From contig JAHBXL010000002.1 in NCBI GenBank assembly GCA_019636495.1, positions 62,001 through 126,000 of the forward strand: a stretch of DNA of 64,000 bases, in the 5' to 3' direction. The translations under genes were made by a program, and so were the position numbers. Origin of the DNA: Phycisphaeraceae bacterium (GTDB lineage: Bacteria > Planctomycetota > Phycisphaerae > Phycisphaerales > UBA1924). The notes under the pieces are model-generated. The model did not search any database and had not been told where the DNA came from. It saw nothing but the letters and a program-made list of their open reading frames with translations. This document shows positions 9,712 through 18,217 of the stretch, piece after piece (position 1 is the stretch's first letter; each line of letters opens with the position of its first letter).

Positions 9712-10455
9712 ATGAACCCCGATCGCGAATCCTCCGACGCGACGCTGCTCTGCGAAGGGTGCGGCTACGTGCTGGAAGGGCTTGACGCGGGCGGGGCGTG
9801 TCCGGAGTGCGGCAGGCCGATCGTGGAGTCCTTGCCCGGCGCGCGGACCGGCTCGCCCTTCCAGAACGACCCGACCTGGCGAGGCTTCATCCGCCAATGC
9901 GTGATGCTCATCCGCGAACCCGGCCGACTCTTCGCCCGCGCCCGCATCGGCCACAGCGCCGATGCCCCCCTGCTCTTCCGCTCGGTCGCTGTGGCATCGA
10001 TCGCGGCACTCGCGCCGCTGTGCGGATTCGCCCTTGCCGCCGCTGGGCGTTCCTCTCGCGAACACGACATCATCGCCGTGCTGATGTTCCTCTTTTCCCT
10101 GTGGGGCGTGCTCACCGTGCTCCTGCTCGTGCTCACGACCATCGAGCGCATCGGCATCACGTTCTTTGCGAACAGGCGCGGATGGCGCGTGCCCCCGCCC
10201 GTCGCGCGCACCATTTGTGCGAACGCCGCGCCGGGGTGGATCGCCGCCGGCGTGCTCTGCGGCATTGGCGTGTGCGCCGTCCCGGCCATGCTGCGCGTGG
10301 CCCGCGATGTGCCCCTGCCGTGGCGAACCACGGCCGATGCCGCCGCGGCTTCGCCCCCCCTGCTGGGCTTCATCGCGGGCATGATCGTGTTTGAGATGCT
10401 CGTGTATGTCGGCGTGCGCCGATGCCGATACGCCAACTGGGCGGCGCGGCCGTGA
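9712..10455 (+). CDS. Zinc-ribbon membrane protein of unknown function
   Basis: 247 residues. An N-terminal zinc ribbon (CEGCGYVLEGL...GACPECGRPI) is followed by about four to five hydrophobic segments (around VAVASIAALAPLCGFAL, AVLMFLFSLWGVLTVLLLVL, IAAGVLCGIGVCAVPAML, LLGFIAGMIVFEMLVYV). The topology resembles YIP1-like or other small planctomycete membrane proteins with a ribbon. Function not recognised. GCAGGG just before ATG 9712 may serve as SD. A similar domain pair in reverse order occurs at 62172-63359. Confidence 0.7.
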   Translation: MNPDRESSDATLLCEGCGYVLEGLDAGGACPECGRPIVESLPGARTGSPFQNDPTWRGFIRQCVMLIREPGRLFARARIGHSADAPLLFRSVAVASIAALAPLCGFALAAAGRSSREHDIIAVLMFLFSLWGVLTVLLLVLTTIERIGITFFANRRGWRVPPPVARTICANAAPGWIAAGVLCGIGVCAVPAMLRVARDVPLPWRTTADAAAASPPLLGFIAGMIVFEMLVYVGVRRCRYANWAARP

Positions 10456-10470
10456 ATCCAGATCTACCGT

Positions 10471-11664
10471 TCAGCCCGCCGCGCGCAGCGCGTGCTCAAG
10501 GTCCGCGATCAGGTCATCGCAGTTCTCGATCCCGCAACTCAGGCGGATGAGCGTGTCGCTGATGCCCAGAGCCTTCCGCTGATCGGTGGGCACGCTCGCG
10601 TGCGTCATGATCGCCGGGTGATCGACCAGCGATTCGACACCCCCGAGGCTCTCGGCCAGCGCGAACACGCGCACGTTCTCCAGGAACTTGCGGGCCTCGG
10701 GCAGGCCGCCCTTGATGAAGAACGTGATCATCCCCGTGAAACCCTTCATCTGCTTCTTCGCGATCGCGTGCTGCGGATGGCACGTAAGCCCGGGATAGAG
10801 CGTGCGCTCGACCATCGGGTGCTTGGCAAGCCATTCCGCCACGCGCTGCCCCGTGGCGTTGTGCCGCTCCATGCGCACCGCGAGCGTCTTGATGCCGCGG
10901 AGAACCATGTACGAGTCGAACGGCCCGAGCACTGCGCCCACCGCGTTCTGATGGAACCGCACCTTCTGTGCGAGCGTCAGGTCCTTGCACACCAGCAACC
11001 CGGCAACGGCATCGGAGTGTCCGCCGAGGTACTTGGTCGCCGAGTGCATGACCATGTCGAACCCGAACTCCAGCGGCCGCTGGTTGAAGGGCGAGGCAAA
11101 CGTGTTGTCGCAGACAACGATCGCGCCCGCCGACTTCTCGCGCACGAGTCTGGTCGCCGCGGCGAGATCCACGACTTTCAGCGTCGGGTTCGTCGGTGTT
11201 TCGATCCACACCAGCCTGGTCTTCCCGCTCAGCGCATCGCTCAGCCTGTTCAGGTCCGTCATATCGACGTACTTGATCTTCAGCCCCTGCGAGCGTGCGG
11301 CGACACGCGAGAACAGGCGGTTGGTCCCGCCATAGACATCGTCCATGCAGACGACCTCATCGCCCGCATCGAGCAGTTCGAGCACGGTCGTCGTCGCGGC
11401 GAGCCCGGAAGCGAACGCGAAGCCGCCGCAGGAGGGATCGTCCTTTTCATCGATCTTCGAGCCCTCGAGTTTGGCGATCATCCGCTCCAGCGCGTAGCGC
11501 GTCGGGTTGTGCGAGCGCGAGTACTCGAATCCCGCGTGCTCGCCCGGCGAACGCTGCGCGTACGTCGAGGCGATGGAGATCGGCGGCATCACCGCCCCGG
11601 TGACGGGGTCGGGGCGCTGGCCGGCGTGGATGACCTTGGTGTCGAAGTTGTCGGAATGGTGCAT
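10471..11664 (-). CDS. Cystathionine gamma-lyase/synthase family PLP enzyme
   Basis: 397 residues, normal for the Cys/Met metabolism PLP family. Internal-aldimine Lys211 is in MHSATKYLGGHSD; the phosphate-binding Tyr/Arg (EYSRSHNPTR) and the DNTFASPF motif are present. Family members either cleave cystathionine to cysteine, 2-oxobutyrate and ammonia or make cystathionine from O-acyl-homoserine. With cystathionine beta-synthase 1.2 kb away on the same strand, gamma-lyase (reverse transsulfuration) is the likelier role. Start ATG 11664 is preceded by CAGGAG; a longer in-frame ATG at 11700 lacks an SD. It converges with the zinc-ribbon gene. Confidence 0.9.
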   Translation of the reverse strand: MHHSDNFDTKVIHAGQRPDPVTGAVMPPISIASTYAQRSPGEHAGFEYSRSHNPTRYALERMIAKLEGSKIDEKDDPSCGGFAFASGLAATTTVLELLDAGDEVVCMDDVYGGTNRLFSRVAARSQGLKIKYVDMTDLNRLSDALSGKTRLVWIETPTNPTLKVVDLAAATRLVREKSAGAIVVCDNTFASPFNQRPLEFGFDMVMHSATKYLGGHSDAVAGLLVCKDLTLAQKVRFHQNAVGAVLGPFDSYMVLRGIKTLAVRMERHNATGQRVAEWLAKHPMVERTLYPGLTCHPQHAIAKKQMKGFTGMITFFIKGGLPEARKFLENVRVFALAESLGGVESLVDHPAIMTHASVPTDQRKALGISDTLIRLSCGIENCDDLIADLEHALRAAG

Positions 11665-11700
11665 GTGACTCCTGGGGCAATACAGACGACGGGTCGCCAT

Positions 11701-12840
11701 TCATGGTTGAACCAACTCTCGGAACGCCTCCGCAGCCTCCTCTTCGCCCTTCGACCCTCGCCGCTCGTTCTCCGCAATAACCCAGCGCTGGCGCTCTGAC
11801 GACCATTTCAGGTTCAACTTGACAGTCTCGTGGTCGATGTGTAGCTCAATGTACCCAATCAGCGGATACGTCAGACTATTCGTTCGAGTCACTTCGTGGG
11901 AATGTTCTTGACGAATTGTCTCTCTTCCCGAAGCTTTCCTGAGAACTCTAATACGCTGAACGAGTCGCGAACCAAGTTCCCCTACATAGGCGCTTTGGCC
12001 CTCTCGGCGCATCAGCTCAGTTCTCCGCGGCTGAGCTTCTCTGTCGTTCGTATAGCTAGATATTAGCTCCAGCAGGATGTCGATCCGACGCCTGACTCCA
12101 ACGACACGTTCTCCAGAAACGACCGCTGGATGAACCTCCATGATCCTCGAGATTCCTTCCTCAGCCTCTCGAATGTCGGGCAACAGCCCCTCCGGCCCGC
12201 CGGAGTAGGCGCGGTCCCAGGCACGGACCAATCTGTTCCCAAGCAATCGAGCATGCGCACGGTCAATCGTTGCAGCCAATTCATCAAACCGCTGTTGAAT
12301 CAATCGATGTCCCTCGGTCCGATAGTATTCGTTCAACAACCGGCCGACATGCTCGCAGTCGTGAAACAACTTAGGGTCTTCCCGTTCATATGCTGCGATT
12401 GCAGCCAGCTCGTTGATGCACTCTAACGAACTTACCTTCGCTGGTGTCTTTGAAAGCGCCTCGTAGAGGGTGAACGCAGAGTTTCGCATCTTTGTTCGCT
12501 GCCTGTCCTTTGCGGATGGCACCAAGACCGGAGCCAGGACTAAGGCCGCCGTCAATACCGTGCACAGAGTCAGTAGCCACAAGAGCCAGCTGAGCCACTT
12601 CGGTACCGATGCAACGGCTGCCTCCGCTTGTCCTTGATTGGGTTGGTGTGTTACGCCGACACGTCGCGAGCCGGGACCCAATCCACCGATCGATCCAACA
12701 GGTACCCAAATCCCCGTATCCTTGACCGAGACTTCCGCTGACTTCGAGATCTGGCCAAGGTGTACAAGCTCGCGCAGCCGGGCCGAACTGAATGGGCCAA
12801 CGACTACTCCGTCTGTCTTGACAAGGTACTCGCGCGCCAC
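11701..12840 (-). CDS. GYF_2-domain single-pass membrane protein, unknown function
   Basis: 379 residues from GTG 12840, with GAGG about 8 bases upstream. Residues about 4-50 match the bacterial GYF_2 pattern (EYLVKTDGVVVGPFSSARLRELV...GIWVPV), a presumed peptide-binding module. A strong transmembrane segment (WLSWLLWLLTLCTVLTAALVL) follows near residue 85-105, then a helical, charged soluble region without recognised domain. The sequence is visibly less G+C-rich than both neighbours, suggesting later acquisition. It sits between the two transsulfuration genes on the same strand and has its own promoter candidate, so it is probably not part of that pathway. Confidence 0.7.
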   Translation of the reverse strand: MAREYLVKTDGVVVGPFSSARLRELVHLGQISKSAEVSVKDTGIWVPVGSIGGLGPGSRRVGVTHQPNQGQAEAAVASVPKWLSWLLWLLTLCTVLTAALVLAPVLVPSAKDRQRTKMRNSAFTLYEALSKTPAKVSSLECINELAAIAAYEREDPKLFHDCEHVGRLLNEYYRTEGHRLIQQRFDELAATIDRAHARLLGNRLVRAWDRAYSGGPEGLLPDIREAEEGISRIMEVHPAVVSGERVVGVRRRIDILLELISSYTNDREAQPRRTELMRREGQSAYVGELGSRLVQRIRVLRKASGRETIRQEHSHEVTRTNSLTYPLIGYIELHIDHETVKLNLKWSSERQRWVIAENERRGSKGEEEAAEAFRELVQP

Positions 12841-12875
12841 GATTTAGCCTCGCTCTGAGTAGTGACTCCACCTGA

Positions 12876-12904
12876 AGTATGACATACAATGCGAGCAATT
12901 GCAA
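12876..12904 (-). promoter_or_regulatory. Sigma70-like promoter for the GYF_2 gene
   Basis: On the minus strand TTGCAA (12899-12904) and CATACT (12876-12881) are separated by 17 bases. This would give a leader of about 30 bases with an SD. The -35 element abuts the stop codon of the cystathionine beta-synthase gene. Confidence 0.45.
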
Positions 12905-14329
12905 CTACCGCACCAACTGCCCGCGGAGGTAGTTGATCATGTCGATCTTGGTGATCAGTCCGTAATACGTTCCATCGCGTCCGACGACGATCGCGATGCG
13001 ATCGGCGCGGAAGATCGGCACCAGCGCGCTGACCGGCGCTTCGGGCACGATCGTTTCCAGCCGGCGCGTCATGAAGTCCGACACCGGCTTGTCGAAGCCG
13101 CTCGAATCATGCGTCACGGCGAGCAGGATGTCGCCCTCGTCGATGATTCCCGCGACGCGGTCGGTCTCGTCCATGACGACCATCTGCGAGACGCCGTACA
13201 TCTGCATCCGCTTGATCGCCTGACGGATCGGGTCGCCCGAGCGGAGCGTGTGGTCCTCGCGCTGCTGGTGGCGGCGCGCGACCAGGTCGCGCAGGTCGTT
13301 GAAGCGTTCGCGCTCGATGAAGCCGTTGTCGATCATCCAGAAATCGTTGAACATCTTCGACAGGTACTTCGCGCCGCTGTCGCAGACGAATGTCAGCACG
13401 TTCATCGGCTGTGTCTGCCTGCGCGCGTACGTCATCGCGGCCGAGACCAGGCACCCGGTGCTCGATCCCGCGAGCACGCCCTCGATGCGCAGCAGGTCCC
13501 GCGCCGCGTGGAAGGCCTCGCCATCGGTCACGCTGATGGCCTCGCTCACCAGGTCGAGATCGCAGAACTTCGGGATGAAATCCTCGCCCATGCCCTCGAC
13601 CAGCCACGAGCCGGGCGTGATCTGCTTGCCCTCGTTCTTCAGCGGCGCAAGGATCGACCCCGCCGGATCGGCGAGGACGATCTTCACGGGCTTGGCCCCC
13701 TTGGCCGCGCGCTCATTGAAGTACTGCGCCAGCCCCGCAAGCGTCCCGCTCGAACCCACACCGACGACCACGGCATCCACCCCGCCGACGCTCGACATCT
13801 GCTCCTCGATTTCGGGGCCGGTCGTCTCGTAGTGAGCGCGAGGGTTGTCCGGGTTGTTGAACTGGTCGACGTAGAGCGAGTTGGGGATCTTCTTCGCCAG
13901 GCGCGCGGCGAGGTCCTGGTAGTACTCGGGGTGCCCCTTCTCGACATCGCTGCGCGTCAGGATGACCTCCGCGCCCATCGCCCGCAGGTGCTGGATCTTC
14001 TCCTGAGACATCTTGTCGGGCATCACGACCTTGAGCGCGTAGCCCTTCTGCCCGGCCACCAGCGCAAGGCCCAGACCCGTGTTGCCGGCCGTCGCTTCGA
14101 CGATCGTCGGACGCGGCTCGGCCTTCGGGTTCAGACGGCCGTCCTTCTCGGCCGCCTCGATCATCGAGAGACCGATGCGGTCCTTGATCGAGCCCGCCGG
14201 GTTGGCCAGTTCCATCTTGCCGAACAGGCGGCACTTCCCCGCGTTCATCTTCGTGAACTCGAGGATCGGCGTTCGGCCGATCATCTGGAGGATGCTGGTG
14301 AATGGCGGTGTCAGCGGCATCTGCGGCAT
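12905..14329 (-). CDS. Cystathionine beta-synthase with C-terminal CBS-domain pair
   Basis: 474 residues. PLP fold-type II core: Lys49 in NPAGSIKDRIGLSM, the substrate loop EATAGNTGLGLAL, and the PLP-phosphate loop VGVGSSGTLAGLAQ. Residues after about 340 carry two CBS motifs (IRQAIKRMQMYGVSQMVVMD and VSDFMTRRLE...GLITKIDMINYL). It condenses serine (or O-acetylserine) with homocysteine to cystathionine. The tandem CBS domains suggest regulation by an adenosyl ligand such as SAM, as in eukaryotic CBS; no N-terminal heme segment is present. A plain cysteine synthase would lack the CBS pair. A TAAACT box lies 7 bases before ATG 14329. Confidence 0.93.
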   Translation of the reverse strand: MPQMPLTPPFTSILQMIGRTPILEFTKMNAGKCRLFGKMELANPAGSIKDRIGLSMIEAAEKDGRLNPKAEPRPTIVEATAGNTGLGLALVAGQKGYALKVVMPDKMSQEKIQHLRAMGAEVILTRSDVEKGHPEYYQDLAARLAKKIPNSLYVDQFNNPDNPRAHYETTGPEIEEQMSSVGGVDAVVVGVGSSGTLAGLAQYFNERAAKGAKPVKIVLADPAGSILAPLKNEGKQITPGSWLVEGMGEDFIPKFCDLDLVSEAISVTDGEAFHAARDLLRIEGVLAGSSTGCLVSAAMTYARRQTQPMNVLTFVCDSGAKYLSKMFNDFWMIDNGFIERERFNDLRDLVARRHQQREDHTLRSGDPIRQAIKRMQMYGVSQMVVMDETDRVAGIIDEGDILLAVTHDSSGFDKPVSDFMTRRLETIVPEAPVSALVPIFRADRIAIVVGRDGTYYGLITKIDMINYLRGQLVR

Positions 14330-14336
14330 AGGGCCT

Positions 14337-14342
14337 AGTTTA
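14337..14342 (-). promoter_or_regulatory. TAAACT -10-like box, 7 bases before the cystathionine beta-synthase ATG
   Basis: Reads TAAACT on the minus strand with 7 bases to ATG 14329 and no SD between. Confidence 0.35.
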
Positions 14343-14410
14343 GCGAAGCGCCGACGCCGCGTGCGCGAGCCGGCACGCCCGCTCCGACAAATGCCGCGGG
14401 TTTCGGGGTT

Positions 14411-15817
14411 TCACACGCCCGCGGCGGCGCGCAGAGGCTTCGAACGCTCGGCCAGCCTGTCGGCGCGGACCTCGCCGCCGACGATCGTCGCCACAGCGCG
14501 GCCCTTGACGCGGCGGCCGAGGAATGGTGTGTTGCGCGATCTGCCGGCCAGGCTGTCCGGCGTCACCGTCCATTCCATCGCGGGGTCGATCAGTGTCACA
14601 TCGCCCGCCCCACCCACGTGCAACTGACCCAGCCCGAGCGCGGCGCTGGGAACCGCTCCGCCCGTCGCATCGAGCCGATCGAGCCGGCAGAGGCGGGAAG
14701 GCTCGATGGTCATCATCGCGACCAGTCGCGGCCAGTCGATCACTCCGGGAGTGATCAGCGCCTCGATGTAGAGCGCCAGCGCGGTCTCGAGCCCGATGAT
14801 CCCGAAAGGCGCGGAGTCAAAGTCCATCGCCTTGCGCTCGGGCGTGTGCGGCGCGTGATCGGTCGCGAGCACCGTGATCGTCCCATCCGCCACGCCTTCG
14901 AGGATCGCATCGATATCCGACCGCTCGCGGAGCGGCGGGTTCATCTTCGCGGCGGTCCAGTAGCCGCCGCCCCCCCCACCGGTCTCGACCTCCTCGTGCG
15001 TGAGCAGCAGATGATGCGGCGAGGCCTCCGCGCTGACGGGCTGGCCCTCGCGCCTTGCGCGGCGGACAATCTCGACGGAGCCGCCGCTGGAAAGATGCTG
15101 CACGTGGTAGCGGCAGCCGATGGCGCGGTTCAGCCGGACATCGCGCTCGATGATGACTTCTTCGGCGACGCGCGGCCAGCCGATCAGGCCCAGTCGCATA
15201 GCGACACTCCCGGCGTGCATGGAGGCGCCGCGTGTGAGCGAGGCCTCCTGGCAATGCTGCATGAGCGCGAGCCCGGTGGGACGGATGTAGGTGAGAGCCT
15301 TGGCCATCAGCCCCGCGCTGGCGACGCAGTCGCCATCATCCGAAAACCCCACCGCGCCCGCCGCGGCCATGAGCATCAACTCGGCGAGTTCCTCGCCCTT
15401 TCGGCCGATGCTGACCGCGCCGACGGGGAAGACGCGGCAGTGCGCGGTTCGTTCGGCCTGTCGGTAGACGAACTCGATCATCGAGTCATCATCGAGCGGC
15501 GGGTTGGTGTTGGGCATGCAGCAGACGCTGGTAAACCCGCCGCTGACCGCCGCGGCGGTGCCGGTGGCGATGGTCTCGGCATCCTCGCCTCCGGGCTCGC
15601 GCAGGTGGACGTGCGGGTCGATGAGTCCGGGCGTGAGGATCAGCCCCTCGGCATCGATGACACGCTCGGCCCCGGAACGAGAGAGGCCCGCGGCGTTGCT
15701 GCCGCGGCGCGGCGCGACGGCGGCGATGAGGCCATCGGCGATGGCGACATCGCCCACGGCATCGGTGCCGGAGACGGGATCGATGATGCGGGCGTTGGTG
15801 ATGAGGAGGCTGCTCAT
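14411..15817 (-). CDS. pyrC: Dihydroorotase
   Basis: 468 residues, class I dihydroorotase. Zinc ligands in DPHVHLREPG, further His in MQHCQEASL and YHVQHLSSGG, and the metal-binding Asp in TVLATDHAPHTPERK are all seen, so it looks active rather than a PyrX-type pseudoenzyme. It catalyses ring closure of carbamoyl aspartate in de novo pyrimidine synthesis. A Gly-rich insert (ETGGGGGGYW) lies near the middle. No pyrB or other pyr gene is adjacent. TATCCT lies 6 bases before ATG 15817 and no SD is present. Confidence 0.93.
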   Translation of the reverse strand: MSSLLITNARIIDPVSGTDAVGDVAIADGLIAAVAPRRGSNAAGLSRSGAERVIDAEGLILTPGLIDPHVHLREPGGEDAETIATGTAAAVSGGFTSVCCMPNTNPPLDDDSMIEFVYRQAERTAHCRVFPVGAVSIGRKGEELAELMLMAAAGAVGFSDDGDCVASAGLMAKALTYIRPTGLALMQHCQEASLTRGASMHAGSVAMRLGLIGWPRVAEEVIIERDVRLNRAIGCRYHVQHLSSGGSVEIVRRARREGQPVSAEASPHHLLLTHEEVETGGGGGGYWTAAKMNPPLRERSDIDAILEGVADGTITVLATDHAPHTPERKAMDFDSAPFGIIGLETALALYIEALITPGVIDWPRLVAMMTIEPSRLCRLDRLDATGGAVPSAALGLGQLHVGGAGDVTLIDPAMEWTVTPDSLAGRSRNTPFLGRRVKGRAVATIVGGEVRADRLAERSKPLRAAAGV

Positions 15818-15823
15818 GCCGGG

Positions 15824-15829
15824 AGGATA
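15824..15829 (-). promoter_or_regulatory. TATCCT -10-like box, 6 bases before the pyrC ATG
   Basis: TATCCT-CCCGGC-ATG on the minus strand; only pyrimidine-rich sequence between box and start. Confidence 0.4.
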
Positions 15830-15886
15830 ACCGGCTTGGCGGCCCGTTGGCTGCTCGCGGCCAAGATGCTCAACGAGGTGGCTCCG

Positions 15887-17284
15887 TCAGATCCCCACGC
15901 GCACATACGCCGCGCGGAGACAGGGCACGCCGAGGTCATCAAGGACCCAGAGCAGGTAGTACCCCGGCGGGGCGACCGCGGCGTTCGCAGGGGCAGTCAC
16001 TTTTGCCTGGCCACCAGACATCTCGAACTTCAGCGGAACGTAGCGCTGGTCCTGATCAAAGCCGTGGGTCACGGTGGTCAGGCGTGTGAGCGCTGCCAGT
16101 TTCAAGTGACGTCCTTCGACCTGCAACACCGAGATCAGATACTCGACGCCGTACTCCATAACCTGCGGAACTGTGTTCAACACCCACTGCGAACGTTGCG
16201 GGTTGCCCTGCAAGTACGCGGGGAGGTAGTACTGCGCGTTCTCGCATACGACCCCGGCATTGTTCCCACCAGCCGTCATCACGCGTCCATCATCCATCAG
16301 CGACGCCGTAGAGTGGTACCAACGGGGGGTGGCCATCTCGACGCCGACCGGATCAACCGTCCACTGGCCCGTCGCGGGGTCAAAGACCTCAGCACGCATC
16401 ACCGGGCTTTGCGGCGTGGGCAGGGCGCACCCGCCGAGGGCGACGACTTTGCCATCGGGCAACACCACCATGTTGTGATCCCGGCGGGCCAAGTTCATGT
16501 TGCCGACTTGCGTCCACGTCGGCGATGACGGGCCGGCGAACACCACGGCCATATCTGTTGCAGCACCTGTTGGGTTGTTCGCAACCGGCGCGCCGCCGGC
16601 CTTCAGGACCTTACCCGCCACCGCGTCAAACATCACCGCCGACGAGTCAGCGCAATGCGGCAGAATGCTGTCAATCGTGCTGCCCCATGTCCACGTCGAA
16701 ATGTCGAGAAAGAACGTGTCTCGGTGCGGACCGGCATCGAACAACCGACCATCCGGCATCACGAACATGAACGGATAGACTTCCTGCACGCGCGTGGCAG
16801 AAGTCATAAGCGACCAGGAGTCAGCGCCGGGGTCATAGACCTCCGGTGTGTCCGCGGTCGAGACGGGATTGATCGTGACCCATCCGGCGAACACCGCCAC
16901 CTTGCCGCTTGGAAGCAGCGTGCAGGTCGGGTACCAGCGGTTCTCGTGCATGTCGGCGACGCGGGTCCAGGGATTCGATGGCAACGAACCTGAGTCGAAG
17001 ATGGCCGCGAACTTGGGTGCCTTGCCATTGGAAGCAAACTCGCCACCCGCCGTGAGAATGCGCCCATCCGGCAGGGCGCAGTGGCCGCAGCAATGAAGAT
17101 TCAGGTTCTGGCCAGTTTGGTAGATCGGCTGCTGATTCGTTTCACTCGGGTCATACAGCGCAGTGGGCGTGGTCGATGGGGAGCCATCCGCCCAATACAG
17201 GTACTTGCCGATCTTGAGGTGTACAAGGTGAACGGCACGGTGCTGCATTGGAATTGAGTTAGCAGGTTCCCACGAGCCGGGCAT
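15887..17284 (-). CDS. Galactose/glyoxal-oxidase-like copper radical oxidase, no signal peptide
   Basis: 465 residues: a seven-bladed propeller (repeated LPDGRIL/LPSGKVAVFAGW/MPDGRLFDAG/LPDGKVVALGG strands) and a C-terminal DUF1929 Ig-like domain ending APPGYYLLWVLDDLGVP. Positions matching the galactose oxidase copper site can be matched: Tyr118 (RWYPT), Tyr323-His324 (RWYHS), His407 (VTHGFDQDQR) and a Cys cluster at 65/66/69 for the Tyr-Cys cofactor. Such enzymes oxidise primary alcohols or aldehydes and make H2O2, normally outside the cell. Oddly the domain begins at residue 3 (GSWEP) with no signal peptide. The ATG directly follows the TGA of the upstream gene, so translation is coupled. 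Less G+C-rich by eye than the surroundings. Confidence 0.75.
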   Translation of the reverse strand: MPGSWEPANSIPMQHRAVHLVHLKIGKYLYWADGSPSTTPTALYDPSETNQQPIYQTGQNLNLHCCGHCALPDGRILTAGGEFASNGKAPKFAAIFDSGSLPSNPWTRVADMHENRWYPTCTLLPSGKVAVFAGWVTINPVSTADTPEVYDPGADSWSLMTSATRVQEVYPFMFVMPDGRLFDAGPHRDTFFLDISTWTWGSTIDSILPHCADSSAVMFDAVAGKVLKAGGAPVANNPTGAATDMAVVFAGPSSPTWTQVGNMNLARRDHNMVVLPDGKVVALGGCALPTPQSPVMRAEVFDPATGQWTVDPVGVEMATPRWYHSTASLMDDGRVMTAGGNNAGVVCENAQYYLPAYLQGNPQRSQWVLNTVPQVMEYGVEYLISVLQVEGRHLKLAALTRLTTVTHGFDQDQRYVPLKFEMSGGQAKVTAPANAAVAPPGYYLLWVLDDLGVPCLRAAYVRVGI

Positions 17285-17968
17285 TCAGTTTCGCCTCCTT
17301 CTGGCACATCCAACGAGTGCCGATAGTACCAACAGTGCGTGCGCTGGCGCCGGAACGACCGATACGCGATCCACAATAATCGGGGCCATAGGGAGGCCCG
17401 CGGGATGGTCCACTTCAAACCGAAGCCGGAGCCAATACGCGCCTTGATCCACATTGCCATTTGCAAGGGTCCCCAAAAGCGCATTGTCAATGAAGTACGA
17501 AATTTGTGCACCCGTACGGACCATTTTGAATTCATGAAGTCCAGGGTCCAAGGCCATCGGAAGCACAGTGGTCGGACCCGGGCCAATCACAACCGCACCT
17601 GACTCGAGGTAGTTGAACTCACCGAGCCCCCCCCCTTGCGAACCAGAAAGCCGCATACTGATCGATCTGTGCGAACCGGCCGTCAAACCCATGACGGCAA
17701 TCGCTGTGAAATCGCCAAAGACAGGCGAGATAAAGGTGTCAAGATACTGGTAGTTTGTCGGCGAGCCAAATGACGACGGCAGGTTGAGCGAGTTCACGGT
17801 CAGCAAGCCGCCCGAGACCTGATAGTCCCACGCTTCGGGGTCCGGCCACCATGTCTGCCAGTGCGGGGCCAGTTCATCGCCATCGAAGTCATCGAAGAAC
17901 TGCGCCCGGCTTTCCGCCGCTCCGAACAACACTACCGCAATCGCGACCATGCTCAGCGATCGGTTCAT
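17285..17968 (-). CDS. Secreted PEP-CTERM-like protein with beta-sandwich domain
   Basis: 227 residues. N-terminal signal peptide (MNRSLSMVAIAVVLFGAAESRA). The body starts FFDDFDGDELAPHW and resembles concanavalin-like/DUF1349-type beta-sandwiches. The end has the order VPAP, hydrophobic helix ALLVLSALVG, Arg cluster ARRRRN, which is the layout of PEP-CTERM sorting signals handled by exosortase. Start ATG 17968 is preceded by AAGGCGG. Its TGA abuts the ATG of the oxidase-like gene. Together they suggest a small surface or extracellular redox module; that is inference. Confidence 0.65.
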   Translation of the reverse strand: MNRSLSMVAIAVVLFGAAESRAQFFDDFDGDELAPHWQTWWPDPEAWDYQVSGGLLTVNSLNLPSSFGSPTNYQYLDTFISPVFGDFTAIAVMGLTAGSHRSISMRLSGSQGGGLGEFNYLESGAVVIGPGPTTVLPMALDPGLHEFKMVRTGAQISYFIDNALLGTLANGNVDQGAYWLRLRFEVDHPAGLPMAPIIVDRVSVVPAPAHALLVLSALVGCARRRRN

Positions 17969-18189
17969 GGCATCCGCCTTTCGCCCCCCCCGCTTCCGCC
18001 CACGGCTTTCCCAGTCTACCACAACTTGCGACCACATGCCAAGAAAGCCTGGCAATGTTGGCTGACAGTCCACCCTCCACCGTCAGATCGACATCGGCAA
18101 TCTACCCTCTCGCAGTCTGGATGGGATCATCGAGCAGTGCAACACGCCCTTTGGCATCCGACAGGGTCACTCTCGGTTTGGAAGATCCC

Positions 18190-18210
18190 GGCACGGAGTG
18201 TCGGTCCACC
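18190..18210 (+). repeat. REP-like 21-bp element, copy 1
   Basis: Core GGCACGGAGTGTCGGTCCACC; differs by one base from the copy at 34273-34293. Most of the core (GGCAC-GGA-GTGCC) is self-complementary. It lies just past the 3' end of pqiB. Confidence 0.55.
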
Positions 18211-18217
18211 ACAGGGA

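Noticed and set aside
12905..14329. Plain cysteine synthase (CysK)
   Set aside because: Two C-terminal CBS motifs and the adjacent gamma-lyase family gene fit cystathionine beta-synthase better.
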